The notes: generated by a model not told the origin, from the letters alone. A stretch of 64,000 nucleotides of DNA from Gongronella butleri (GCA_025201375.1 JAIWZP010000009.1:1-64000); one strand, 5' to 3'; counted from the first letter of the stretch, positions 32,872 through 43,865 are shown. Made by a program: numbers and translations.

Positions 32872-33183
32872 ATGCATCACAGCCCATCGCCAAGGCATCG
32901 ACAGCGCCGTGAGAGCCTTTCCTCGTTTGACGAGGAATTGCTCAAACTGGGCATTGAGGTCGATGCCTCCACGCCACCCCCCGCGGCGCGCCTGCATTGC
33001 CCCGGTCATGACGCCCGAGGCACAGCAAACGCGTGCGCGCCTAAATGACAGCCACAAGTACGATACGCGTTGCTGTTCGATGAAAATCCTCCCTTGGATG
33101 CAATTGAATTGTTCAATCCCGAAATTCATGCCCGGATCTTGCAACCAAGTCAAAATAAAAAAAATAAATTTCGCGTGCCCTAA
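32872..33183 (+). pseudogene. small gene-like frame interrupted by in-frame TGA
   Basis: ATG at 32872 follows a CT-rich leader typical of genes here. 58 codons (MHHSPSPRHRQRRESLSSFD, EELLKLGIEVDASTPPPAAR) lead to TGA at 33046. The same frame then continues for 44 codons with protein-like composition (RYALLFDENPPLDAIELFNP, EIHARILQPSQNKK) to TAA at 33181. The end overlaps the right TIR. No GT-AG intron that removes the TGA in frame and looks convincing was found. TGA is a normal stop in other genes of the window, so this is probably a broken gene or a 58-aa gene. No family recognised. Confidence 0.35.
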
Positions 33184-33378
33184 AAATTCAATTGGCGCCC
33201 ATCGAGAGTAAAGTTTGCGTGGACTGATGATGCGGTGCGCGCCAATGAAAGGTGTTTGCGTGCATTTGCATTTTTATTCGCGGGTGAAAAAAACCTCTTT
33301 GCGTGCAAAAACTTTTCAACGACGCGCGTATGAACAGTGGAAACTCTGTACCTTCACTGTACAGTACAGTACCTACAT
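33163..33378 (-). repeat. right terminal inverted repeat
   Basis: Inverted partner of 30540-30765. It begins AAATAAATTTCGCGTGCCC, passes CCATCGAGAGTAAAG and TGATGATGCGG, and ends at ACTGTACAGTACAGTACCTA. The terminal palindrome-rich tips resemble the ends of the fold-back element at 61855-62912. Confidence 0.8.
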
Positions 33379-33749
33379 GGACATTGCTGATCAATGAAAA
33401 ACGTCATTTTTTGGCGCTTTTGACATGGCTTTAATTATAATTCGAGATATTTTTCGACGTGTGAAAACCCGCGTCAAGCGCCGAGTGACGCGCGCAGATG
33501 TCTAATTAAATCCATCCACCTGATGTTACTTTTGCTATGATATGATATTATAGCGGACTCGTTGGAGTGGATCTATGGCACGTTGCTCTCGCGTCACTGT
33601 CCTCTGCAGAAGAATCTAAAATCTCGAATTGTTTGTCAATCAGCAGGTCGATCCCACTTTTTTTTTTGAGAAAAACCTCGCCCTCAAATGCAAGATTTAG
33701 CCTATCGCCCACTTCTGTTTGCGTACTTTGATTTGTTTTTCTCTTGACC

Positions 33750-35815
33750 ACGACCTGTTTTGCTGCACCTCGCTCTGCTGTATCTCTGGAGCATCAATTG
33801 CATCTGCTCTCTGTTATCTGACGCTGTGAGCTCATGGATTTGATCCTGCTACACTATGATATCTCGACAAAAGGCGATGAGCCGTGATTTATTGCTGTTC
33901 AATGGATTTCAGAGGAATTTCTTGGCTTCCTGCTTCCTGCAAGCGCAAGATGCTCGTGCCGTTGGGGATGTAGTCACCGAGGAACAAGATAAAATAGGTG
34001 ATAAATGCAGCGAAAATCATGGTAAAATCAAAAATGTAGAAAATCCACTCGCGCGACGCGACGGGGCCCGCATAACCTGTGGCGTACTCGATAAATCGAT
34101 AGATATTACGGATGTACAGAAGTATGATGGTGACAAAGAGACATTTCATCGCGAGGTACTTGGCATCAGGCACGAGGGTGCCATTGGCGCGCATGGCTTG
34201 ATACTCGTATGTGGGGCGGCGCGCAACGACAATGGCGATCACGGAGAAGCAAGCAAAAAAGAAGAGCTGGACGGCGAGACCGATGATGACAATGGTGTTG
34301 CCGATGGATTGCAAGTTTTGCATAGCGGTCATACCGCCACCGGATGCCTGCAGAAAGAATGTCACGACGTCGCTCCAGATAAAGAAGCGGCTGACAAAGC
34401 GCGGTCGCAACCAGAATGGATCGTTACCCAGACCGTGCTTTTCGACTTTGAGCTCGATGATTTTCGCCAATGCCTTGTAATTGACGAGAGCAAGCGCAAT
34501 GGGTGGCAGCAGCAAAAAGAACATCATCAAAATGTATACTGTGAGCGTGGTGTTGAACGTGCACATGGTGCGGAAAACATAGCCCAGCATCTCCGCAAGC
34601 GCCGTGCCTGGCAAGATGTACAGCCACCGACTGCTTTTGGTGCGATATATGCGCACCGTGAAGGCAATTGTCGCCACCGCAAACAAGCCCAGGCACACCT
34701 CGGGGATGATGCGTGTTGGATAATAATGAAAGTAAGCAAGCGCCTTGAAATTGGATGTGTTATCAGCCATGGCAAGGATGAGAAAGGGGAAAGCGACAAA
34801 AAAAATATATATAAAGAAAGAGAAATGAGTGCGACATTGAAGCCTGCATTCATGGCTTTTTTGTACTTGTTCAAGCCAAGACGCCATTATTGTCTCGTCG
34901 GTGCCAATGGCCCGACCGCCAAGGCCAGTTTCTCCGCTACCAAAGATGGCCAACAAAGTTTAAAGACAAATCGACCGCCGAGCTGGCCTTCAAGACGACG
35001 TCGCGCCAAGTCAGATCATAAATCGATGCCATCAGATTTTGCTATGGCCACCATCAGCCGCCATGGCATCATTTGTGCTTGGCATGAGTGACGCTCTGCC
35101 CCCAAGGGCATGTACCGGTATATGCTTGCTCACTCCATGTCTTTTTGTAATCGCATCCAATACATCGCACCGATACTGGACTTGGCATTCTTTTAAGATT
35201 TGTTCCCATTGTTGCTAGAAACAGCTTTTTGCACTGGATACGTCCACGCGAATCAAGCGCTGCATTGCTACATTGGACACCACAAAAAAATAAAATAAAA
35301 GAGTGGAAACGTGGTCATGGAGCGGACAGCTTGACAAGTGCGTTTTGGCGCTAGAGTGACCCACGTTTCAAAATCGCTTCCACCCCTCAATCGACTCAAT
35401 TGAAGATCCAGGTGGGCAAAAAGGTCTTTTTTTAAATTGAACAGTGCCATTGAGTGTCTTGTGCCGGCAAGGCAGCTGTGTTTCACGTTCACGGCAACCC
35501 ACTAGCCTTCCTGTCACTTTCCGTTTTTGGTTCATTGTTTCCTGGGGGCCCCCATTTCTGGATCCCTGGTAATTTGGTGATCTTGCAGAGGCATTCGAGA
35601 TTTCGTTTAACCATGCCTTCAAAATGCCAATTGAATGTCAAAAAGATGTCAAGGAGGATCTCAGGCAGCAACTATGGCTCGAGTATCCACATACAGCTGC
35701 TCATTGCTGTTCAGACATATAGGAAGCGGACCAGGATCAAAAAAATAAACCCTATTTCCAGCAAAAGGGCCAGCGAACCCAGGGTCTCGGGTCCCGTCTC
35801 GCACCAGCGGGACGC
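33750..35815 (+). repeat. segmental duplication, copy B (RTA1-like gene plus flanks)
   Basis: Direct partner of 27510-29690. Similarity runs through the whole RTA1-like gene, its upstream region (AAGCCTGCATTCATGGCTTT against AAGACTGCATTCATGGCGTT), and on to GGATCCCTGGTAATTTGGTG and CAGCAAAAGGGCCAGCGAAC near 35757-35776. Copy B lacks the A69 tract and has several small deletions. Between the copies lies the reverse-transcriptase remnant and the TIR element. Confidence 0.8.
33889..34770 (-). CDS. RTA1-like 7-TM membrane protein, duplicate B
   Basis: Single exon, 293 aa, starting MADNTSNFKALAYFHYYPTR. It differs from duplicate A at 17 of 293 residues by my count. Eight of these lie between residues 139 and 159, around TM4 and the following loop (FFLQASGGGMTAMQNLQSIG here). 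All family marks (TALAEMLGYVFRTM, IRNIYRFIEYATGYAGPVAS) are intact and there is no frameshift, so both copies look functional. A longer frame runs upstream of this ATG, but the chosen start matches duplicate A and follows the leader. A role in membrane lipid handling or stress resistance is inferred from the family only. Confidence 0.82.
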   Translation of the reverse strand: MADNTSNFKALAYFHYYPTRIIPEVCLGLFAVATIAFTVRIYRTKSSRWLYILPGTALAEMLGYVFRTMCTFNTTLTVYILMMFFLLLPPIALALVNYKALAKIIELKVEKHGLGNDPFWLRPRFVSRFFIWSDVVTFFLQASGGGMTAMQNLQSIGNTIVIIGLAVQLFFFACFSVIAIVVARRPTYEYQAMRANGTLVPDAKYLAMKCLFVTIILLYIRNIYRFIEYATGYAGPVASREWIFYIFDFTMIFAAFITYFILFLGDYIPNGTSILRLQEAGSQEIPLKSIEQQ

Positions 35816-35973
35816 TGTGTACCCGCAGCCTTGGCGTTTTCACCTCCAGGCAGAAGCCAGGCCACTTTGGCGTCCTTCAAATTGTTTTTCACAGGAAAAA
35901 AAAATTGATCAAGGAGGTGCGCTGGCAAAAGAATGGCATTTTTATTTTGCAATTATTCGTTTTGCGAGGGTCG
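34771..35973. other. flank of duplication B and 3' region of the acyltransferase gene
   Basis: 1.2 kb with no supported gene. The first 1 kb is the duplicated flank shared with copy A. Short frames here on both strands are not conserved with copy A and are treated as chance. A-run at 35896-35904. Confidence 0.45.
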
Positions 35974-37457
35974 CTATCGTCGCTTGCGCGAATTGGCGGG
36001 GTGATCCTTTTTGTTGCGCGAATAGTAATAGTCCATGAACTCGCGTTTGCTGTGGACATCCATGTTGGTCTTGCGGAGGCGTGCCATGTTGCCGAGCGCG
36101 ATGCCCATGAGCCCGCCCACCAGGTCAGACGAACCTGCCAATGTTGCCACATCGTTTGGGCTCACACTGCCGCCCTCCGCGCAAGGTGCATCCGCGTCAG
36201 CTAGGTACTTGACGCGCAGTGTATTTGAGAACTAAAACGAGAGGTAAATCGCGTCAGGGGGACCAAAATTTCTTTTTTTTTTCTTGTTTTCCCCCTTGTT
36301 TTCCCCCTTTTTTTGTTTTTACCTGAGCGCAGAGGTAAAGCAAGTGGATCAATTGGCTGCCGACAGTGTAGGTGGGGGCCATGTAATGATAATCGTATTT
36401 GAATGCAATGACATGGAAGCAGCCATGCTGGTCAGTGGCTGTATACTCGTCAAACAGGGGAGAAGCAAAATTGAGCAGGGCACGGCCATTGGTCGTGGTC
36501 GCCTCTGGGAACACGACGATCGCGCGTCGCGTCGTTTGCTTCTGGAGTTGCTTCAGCGTCATCAGCTGCGGCGACGATGCCGTCAGGCCCACATCCTCGG
36601 GTGAAACAGGCGGAATATGCACGCATGCGCGCACCGCTTGCCACAATGTCAAAACTCGCACCTTGTTCACCGACGGAATCACTTGTGTAAACACTGGATC
36701 AAACCTAGTTGCAAAAAAAAAAAAAAAAAGAATGAGTGTGGCAAACGTCGCGTTTTGCTCGGATTTCATCCTTTTACCTGAATGCGAGATACAGCACCTC
36801 AATGTACGACGTCCAATTGGCCACAATGATGTCTCCCGGTTTGACGTTGATACGACTCGACTTGCCGCCTTTGCTGCGGCTGCATGAAAAAAAAAGAGGG
36901 TAGGGAAAAAGACGTCAGACGCGCGAATTTCGTTGTTTTGCGACTTACCCCCGGCGGATCGACGTGATTTCGGTCTTGATGAGGAAGAAGCCAGCGAAAA
37001 AGAGGATGAGGCGCAGGCAGATGGATGACCAAAAGCGCGTCCACAGCCGCTGTAGTGGTGGTAATGGCATCTACACAGGAAAAATGAGTCGCGCCTTTTT
37101 TTTTCGCCATGGATTACCAAAAGAAGGCCGAGGAGTGGCACCAAGAGGATATAGACAAGGCCAAGCACCAGAACAAACGCGAATTTGAGAATGCCTTGCA
37201 CAGGACCAAGCACGTAATGGATGATATTGGTCAGTGTGAGCAAAATACTGCTCTCTGTTCGTGGCGGCTGCGATGAAAAAAGACAAGGATGAGCCTCAAG
37301 TGTCTTTTTTGCCTCGATTCACTTACAACAGGTGGGAGAAAAGGCTGAATGCCAGTGCCAGGATCCTAAGTCGTTCCATAAAAACATGAATACGTGCTGT
37401 TTTTCCCCTCTTTGTCGTATGTTTTCTGCTTACCCGCCAGCGTGAATACTTTTCCAT
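35974..37457 (-). CDS. LOA1: LOA1/VPS66-type lysophosphatidic acid acyltransferase
   Basis: Seven exons: 37457-37434, 37365-37327, 37267-37118, 37070-36949, 36879-36778, 36704-36323 and 36231-35974, giving 358 aa. The first two tiny exons make MEKYSRWRDPGTGIQPFLPP, the diagnostic N-terminus of yeast Loa1/Vps66 relatives (MEKY-x-x-W-R-D-x-GTGI-x-PFLP). Two membrane segments follow (LKFAFVLVLGLVYILLVPLL; SSICLRLILFFAGFFLI). The PlsC-like core has NWTSYIEV near residue 133, in place of the usual HX4D, and FPEATTTNGRALL near residue 212. The C-terminus HSKREFMDYYYSRN matches the family. It acts at the ER or lipid droplets in phosphatidic acid and triacylglycerol synthesis. The 24- and 39-nt exons would be missed by simple frame searches. 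Confidence 0.85.
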
Positions 37458-38596
37458 ATCAAAAGAGCAAGCTGAAACAAACAAGAGCGAGAAAAGAGTC
37501 GGGGCGCGTTGGGTTGCTTCAAAAGTCCGCTCGCTCCTGTCAAATTGCACATGTCGCGTTTGTCATCCGCGTTTCTTATCTTCACTGACTTTTTTTTTCC
37601 ATGGCGCGTTTTTTTTTGTTTATTTTAGATGGCTACAGCTGCCAAGATTTTGATATAAATGTTGGCCAGTCGTTTTCTGGGATTGTTGAAAAGAAACAAC
37701 CAGCTGATCCATGTGTCAATCTTTAACGTGCTTCTTCTCGGCAGCCATCGCGGTCGATTAGCATCATATTGTACCACACCTTTGCGAATGAGAAGCAGCA
37801 ATCACAAACATTGACAGGATTTCAGTGAGCCAATTTCAAGAATGAGGCGAAATCATCCCGTTTGCATCTGATCTCTCAGAATTTGAGTTTCTACGGTAGT
37901 GCGATCAACGATCCCACATCCTTTGGAATCATGTCCAAAGGCTACATAAAGCAACGCGCAGGGGGACCAAAACCTAACCCACAGTGGCGAAAGAAAAAAA
38001 AAAGCACAAAATACAATAAAATTTCAGCATTTCGCCGGAAATCGCGTCTCAATTGCTATGATACGGCGTTTTCTTGTTGTCGCTTGTTTGCATTGAGACA
38101 ACTAGAAAATACTTCGAACAAAAGTAATGCATTTTGATCTTTTTCCCTAAAAAAAAAAGAATTTAAAAGCAAAGGTGTGCCATGTCTCACCACTGAAGCG
38201 TGTCACCGACTGGCAATAGAATGCTAGCGCTCCGTTTTCCTTGTTGAGCGGATTCATTCGAGTGCTGACGCCTTGTTATCACTTGCATTCCCAAAAATAA
38301 GTATGTTCTTGGTGGACTTTCCACACAGAGACAAATAAGATCGCCTCACAAGTCTTTGAGCAAGAGTGGGGCCTCGCACTTGCACTTGCCAAATTTGGCA
38401 ATATTCAGGCAGACCAATTTTGCATCTTTGCTCAGACATTTCCCTTTTCCGCACAAATTAAACTTCCATTTAAAACATATCAGTGAATAGCCAGGAGCTC
38501 GATCTCTCATATGGTGCCAAATTAGCATGGCAATTACAAATCCTCAATTTTTTTGATAAGACTTTTATAGAACAAAAAGTTTTCCCAAAAACAATT
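37458..38596. other. intergenic between LOA1-type gene and tRNA-Leu
   Basis: 1.1 kb without a supported gene. The LOA1-side leader is CT-rich on the minus strand. The rest is AT-rich with several frames of 60-100 codons of unlikely composition. Confidence 0.45.
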
Positions 38597-38678
38597 GCTT
38601 GTTTGGCCGAGCGGTCTAAGGCGCTGCACTCAAGTTGCAGTCTCGCAAGAGGCAGCGGTTCGAATCCGCTAGCAAGCA
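38597..38678 (+). tRNA. tRNA-Leu (anticodon CAA)
   Basis: A class II tRNA with no intron. Acceptor GCTTGTT pairs with AGCAAGC (one G-T pair), plus discriminator A. A-box is TGGCCGAGCGG. The anticodon stem CTGCA/TGCAG holds loop CTCAAGT with anticodon CAA. The long variable arm is TCTCGCAAGAGG. The T-arm carries the B-box GGTTCGAATCC. Together with the T-run just downstream the gene looks intact. It reads UUG leucine codons, which are frequent in the genes here. Confidence 0.95.
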
Positions 38679-38681
38679 TCA

Positions 38682-38688
38682 TTTTTTT
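38682..38688 (+). terminator. RNA polymerase III T-run terminator
   Basis: Seven T, three bases after the tRNA-Leu discriminator, the standard Pol III stop. Confidence 0.85.
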
Positions 38689-40017
38689 GTCATTTGTCGG
38701 CAGGATTTTTTTTTGTTTTTGCATGTATGAAATTGTTTTATGCATAAAATGGCCAAAAATACCTTTTTTTTATTTTTTTATTTATTCTTTTTTTGCGTGA
38801 AATGCTTGCATTACTGATGCCTGGTGATTCATCGATTCCGTGGTCACCGAGTGGTGGTGGGTTGACAAGGATTGAGCAACCATTTTCTGGGGAATCTGTG
38901 ATTTTTTTATTTTATCGCTTGTTTACGTCGGTAGATCTGATTTTGAATGAAATGTACGTTGCCAGGGAACAGCGTCAGGCTGCGTGCAACCGTGGAGTGG
39001 ATTTCAAGCAAGTTGAATTGTACGAACACTATCAAATCGCGTTTTATAAAAAATGCCATTTTACTAGCGATGGCTTTTTGAAACCCGGTGAGAATTTGGC
39101 AGACCCGTGAGCGTCTGAATCCGTTCAGTTTGATCTCTGTAGCGTGTCCCATTTGTGACCATCATTATCGGCTAATCGCTGAACATCGTGATTTTCGACG
39201 CAAATCGCGTATTCTCAACATTTTCACTGTTCGATCAGCTTGAAACTTTGTCAACCTCAGGGAACCGAATTGCCATTCAACTTTGCCATCTCAGCAAGGG
39301 GATCCAATGTAGTAAAAACACGTCAATCCAATGAAAGACAAATAATATCAGTTCTTTTGCACTTTGTGCATCCTTTGCTTTAGTCCCAGAGACACAAGAA
39401 AGGGCTAAAACGAATGCCCGCGTCCTGCTTTTTTTCATTTATAACAAGTAGCGCGTCAAGCGACGCCTTGCGCGTAAAAATCGAAATCATGCCGTCAGCA
39501 TTGGCCATTTTTTTTTTGTCTAGTTTCGCTGCTCTAAAAATTGATGCCTGGGCATCGAATCAGGGGGGATCCAAGTGGCGTCGTAGTATCAGGATGGCAT
39601 TTTTTATGACTATTGCCAGTCCTGATGCGGCTTTTTATCCTTGCCTGGGACCAAAGGACGGAAATTGAACTGGCAAAAAAAGGCAACGGGGGCCACAGAA
39701 CATCTGGACCAACCGGGGCAGAATCATGGTGCCAAAAACACTCTTTTCTTGTTCTCGGCGGTATGAGGAGACGCTGGATGAGCAATTTTAAGCGACTATC
39801 ATATAGAATAATGCAAGGAAACGCGCGAAAAAGCAATGCAATGGCAAGGAATTGGTTCTGTTTTACCTGCCGCAATGATTTGCATTGCATAAAGTTTGAC
39901 CAGGAAAGGCAAAGCGGAGCTTGGGTGGCGTCGTCTTTTTTTTTTTTTTTTTTTTTTTTTTTTCGTCTTTCTCTTTTTTTCTCTATTTTTTCTCGTTTTA
40001 CACGCTTTACGCACGAT
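38689..40017. other. intergenic between tRNA-Leu and ETT1
   Basis: 1.3 kb. A 105-codon plus-strand frame (38793-39110) is open but shows no family and no junctions, so it is not called. The last 80 bp are an extreme pyrimidine tract (T-run of about 27 near 39937, then CTTTCTC) leading to the ETT1 ATG. Confidence 0.45.
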
Positions 40018-41484
40018 ATGGCCATTGAAAAGAAGCGTCCTCGCGGTTTGAAGGGAAGCGCATCATCCAACAAGCAGCGCAAGGTCGAGTCGCAGAGTGG
40101 CAAAGAGGTGGACGCCGCGACACTACCCGAAAACGCGCAAACGGTCGTGATCAACAAAGAGGTCGATGAGGGCGACGAAGTTGGCGAGGTGACCGCGCTG
40201 TACGAAGAGGCCGTCGAGAAGCAAGGTACGCGACGTGTCTCCGGGCATCCAATGGGGTCGATTTTTTTTTTCATGTCTCACATTATTTTTTTTTTTTGCT
40301 GTTTTTGTTAGACAAGCAGCAACAAAGCGAGGCTGTCACGATTCTGCGAGGCGTGATTCACGAGTCGGACCGTATTCTGCGCAACTGGGACGACGCGGCG
40401 CCCTTGCCATTGGGTTTTTACCGCACGTATGCATTGGCATTGCATGACTTAGGTCAGTTGTCGGACGACGACGACATTGCTGCCTTTGTCGATGAGGCCC
40501 TGGCGCGCATTGTCGATGGCATGGATCACCACAAGTCTGTTGAGGGCGAAGAGATGCACAAGGCCAAGCTCGTTTGGGGCAAAATTGTCCTTGCCAAGGT
40601 AAAATGTCACGCCATCGCGTACAGTCACGCGTTTACCTTTATTTTTTTGTAGGAATCGCTCAAGGCGGATGAAGAGCTAAACGAGGTGTCAGAGGACGCG
40701 TCGAGTGCATTGACCGCGATTCAGGCGGCCAGCAACAGCGATGCGGCACCCAAGCGTCTTTTGCTGGACGTGGCGCGTGTTGTGCAGCAGCATGCTGAGC
40801 TTTATCGCGATTTGGCATCCAGGGAGCGATTTGCCTCGTGGGCAGAGGACACACTGGCACGCATCCAAGGTAAAAACAACGAAATCACGCACGCAATTTG
40901 GTTGATATGTGCTGAAATGGCCGTGGGCACCTTCTTTTCTCTCTTTTTTTTTTGTAGATGAGCAGGCGATCAAAACAAGTGCGCTCCACGAACTTGGTCT
41001 TGGCCAGCTGGCGTGGGGCAATTTCTGGTTGGATCGACTGGATGATGATGCTGACAACGAGGATTATGAAACCAAAGCGCAAAAGGCGTTCCAGCAAGGT
41101 ATCGCGTCCTTTTTTTTTTTTCTTTTGTATTCTGCTTCACTTTTCACTCAATCTCTTCTTCTTTTCAAAATGGTTTCAATCCGCTTCAAATTGGTTCAAT
41201 TCGCGTGAAATCGTGTAAATTCGCTTCCATCCGTCGCTTTCATAGCCAAAAAGTATTTGACGCAGGCCAAAGACGCGAGCCAAGAGGTGACACCACAGCT
41301 CCTTTGTGATCTGGCCGAGGCGGGCCTGAATGAAGCGAATTTTGCCGAGGATGAGCAGCAGGCCAAGTATGGACAGGTAGTTGCCCTGATTGAGCAGGCT
41401 GTGTCATTAGGTGGCGACGATTGCGTGCTGCCAGAGGGTCTGGCCATCTTTATCGAAGAGCAGCGTGCCCAGGCAGGGTCGTAA
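40018..41484 (+). CDS. ETT1: ETT1/Nro1 family protein (enhancer of translation termination 1)
   Basis: Five exons: 40018-40225, 40312-40598, 40653-40869, 40958-41098 and 41246-41484, giving 363 aa. It starts MAIEKKRPRGLKGSASSNKQ, a basic N-terminus as in yeast Ett1 and fission-yeast Nro1. The helical-repeat core follows: EAVTILRGVIHESDRILRNW, LPLGFYRTYALALHDLGQLS, then ALHELGLGQLAWGNFWLDRL and a C-terminal helical block. Homologues are TPR-like nuclear or cytosolic adaptors; Ett1 affects stop-codon readthrough, and Nro1 regulates the prolyl hydroxylase Ofd1 in oxygen sensing. Which role applies here cannot be told. The first ATG after the T/C tract is the start. Confidence 0.8.
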
Positions 41485-43865
41485 AATGGATTGTGCATGC
41501 CAAATAAAGGTCTCCGTGACATTTTCCGTGATTCTTTTTTTTTTTTTTTTTTTTTTCGTCGAGATGGAGAGAGAGAATCCCAAAAGGTCCCTCTTTTTTT
41601 TTTTCTACATTTGCTTGCGATTCTGCCTCTCCCTTTACACAATGCGCGCAACTCAATTTATAATCGCCGCTTTAACGTTTCCAACGCCCCTTTTTCTTCA
41701 AAGACCTTTACTCTAAGCCAGGTGCACCCTTGCGTGCTTAACACATGTCGCGAACGCGCATCAAAGAGCCGTATGCCCGCTCGTGAATTGGTTGGGTGAA
41801 ATTCGTCTTTTTTCAACAACACCACGCGTCAGAGACCCCAAATTTGGCCAGAGTTTTTCGAGATCCAGAGATTGGAATCGAATCGCTTAGAAACTTGGGT
41901 ATTGAATTCACTTTTTCAGGGCATGTCAGTTTGCTGCTTGCTACAAAGCATTGTGCCGCCGCGCAAACATGTCAGCATGGACAAACGATCAATTTTGCAT
42001 TTTGAGCGCATTTCATTTGATTCAATTCTGTCGGCAGCGAGCGAAATGGACAAAATTTATCTGGGGCAACAAATTGATTGCTATAACTTAGCTGTTGCGA
42101 TGCTTTGAAGAGGGCAACACGCAAATCAAGAACTTCCCTTGTCGTGCCCCGGCAACAAAAATTGAAAATCAGGTCTCCAAAATTCCACCAAACTTGGCCA
42201 CGGTGTACATCTCTCTGAGTGAGCGTGAATAAAGCCAAAAAAAAAAAAAGAGGGGTCTATCTGCTCAATTCTGAGCAAATTGCATATACAGGTTTTTTTT
42301 GAGCGCGCCGCGCAGGGCAATAAAGCGCGATGGCGCAGCTCCGACGCGTCCATCACGTAGACATGGTCACGGGACACAAAATACCCGTATTGAGCAATCG
42401 CGTCGCGCGTCCGTGCCACGTGCCATCATGCTGAGAATATCATGTTAAACGTCGGCCCCACGGAGCCGGCTTTTTCACGGCAACTTGCAACTTGATCCCA
42501 TTGAGATCTACATGACGGAAATACGCCTCACATTGCACTCTCGTTGTGGAATCAACTTTGGGGACGCTGCAACGCGTTTTCGTCAACTTGACCCTTGCGT
42601 CAAAAGATTTTTTTTTTCGAAAACAATTGTCATTTACGGCCCAATGGCCATGCTGACCTTGCATCATTGTAGGTTACGAAGCGTGGTGCACCATGTGGTC
42701 AAGTGGCGCGGCGATCCGAGGATTTAATTTTTGCCCATTTCAAATCCTCGACCATACCCCTTGGAAAATTCGTGTTTTTGAATATTGCCGTTGCGCGCCA
42801 ACCAGTGAATGCAAAGGCTCGTGAGTGGGTTCATTCGAACGAAAAAGCTTGGGATTGTTGGTCCAGATCATAAATGTTGTCGCAGGTGGTTGGTTTGATT
42901 GACCAAATGACAAGAAAACAGTAAAAACGTCCCAATTGCGATTTTCTCGACAATCGCCCATGCCGATGCAGTGGTGTGATATTTGCAAAGTTAAAACAGT
43001 GCCAAACGAGCAAGAAACAAAAAGCCAGACGATCAGCTAAATGTCTCAGAGGGTGCCAATATGAGAAAATAATGGCAGAAACACACCGTTGTGTGATAAA
43101 GCTGCACGTGCCTGGCCTACCCCGTGTGGCAATAGGAAGGTAAGCAAAGCAGGCATCTCGTGGCGCTCATGGGAGACGCTGGGCATCTCCTATTTTACAG
43201 ATTATGCAGATGACACGCGGACAATGCATCTCATCGCTTGAAAAAAAGGAGGAGACAGGCATCTTGTCGCATGGCAACACGCCCAAAATTTGCACACCAT
43301 CGATCAACAGCATCTCGCGTTGCATTCAAGAATGGATGGGCAGTTTCCGGGGCCAATTTTGCATGACAAATGACGTGTCATGCCCCATTTTTCGTTTTTT
43401 TTTTTTGTCTTTAATTTGCGTGTTCTTGTACACATATGGTACCCGAACGAAGCATCAAGTAAAGCGACAAAGACGAAAAGTGTGTGAGAGAGAGGGGGCT
43501 TTTTTTATTACTATTGCATACATGTCAAGCGAATAAATAAGTAAAAAAAAAAAAAAAGACAATCACAAAGATCAAGAGGGGGAATTTCACGGGCAATGGC
43601 AAGTGGAGAGAGGGGTATCGAATTAAACATAACAAAATAATGAGAAAAAGAGGCAAGAAGTTTGGAAGGGGGGGGGAGTAGTAGAGCGCGATATTGCCAA
43701 GTGTTGACCATCACCACTTTTTTTTTTTTTTGATCCTCTTTGCTCACATTGGCATGGGGCCATTGTTCATGCTATGGCCAAGGGAAAAAAAAAGGACGAA
43801 AAAAGAAAGGATGAACAACTTTTTGCAAGGCAATGGAGGTGGGTTGGGCTGGGAGGGGGGGGGGC
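41485..43865. other. intergenic between ETT1 and bHLH gene
   Basis: 2.4 kb with no gene I can support. T-runs lie at 41536-41557 and 41592-41602. Several frames of 60-110 codons exist on both strands without recognisable motifs. G-runs of 9-10 occur near 43666-43676 and 43855-43864, close to the 3' end of the bHLH gene. Confidence 0.4.

Larger units (their letters stand above)
30540..33378. mobile_element. TIR-flanked element (about 2.84 kb) carrying a minisatellite core
   Basis: Imperfect inverted repeats of about 220 bp bound this segment (30540-30765 and 33163-33378). Inside, from left to right, are a short transposase-like C-terminal tail on the minus strand, the minisatellite (31084-32360), a CT-rich stretch, and a small plus-strand reading frame interrupted by TGA. 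The structure fits a decayed DNA transposon of the Tc1/mariner-like (IS630) class whose coding part was lost or overrun by the tandem array. No target-site duplication could be fixed by eye because both outer ends are TACTGTA-type microsatellite-like sequence. Confidence 0.6.

Noticed and set aside
33046..33048. TGA as a sense codon (altered genetic code or selenocysteine)
   Set aside because: TGA ends CBP80, the M13 peptidase and the START-like gene at the expected C-termini, and no SECIS-like context was noted.
32749..33153. 134-codon minus-strand frame opposite the TGA-split frame
   Set aside because: It reads the CT-rich leader and coding strand of the plus-strand frame backwards. The plus strand has better protein composition and start context.
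38793..39110. 105-codon plus-strand frame downstream of tRNA-Leu
   Set aside because: Composition is unremarkable and there is no family, leader or splice pattern. Frames of this size are common by chance in this window.
39534..40274. 246-codon minus-strand frame overlapping ETT1 exon 1
   Set aside because: It is antisense to ETT1 and includes a poly-lysine run that is just the T-tract of the ETT1 leader.
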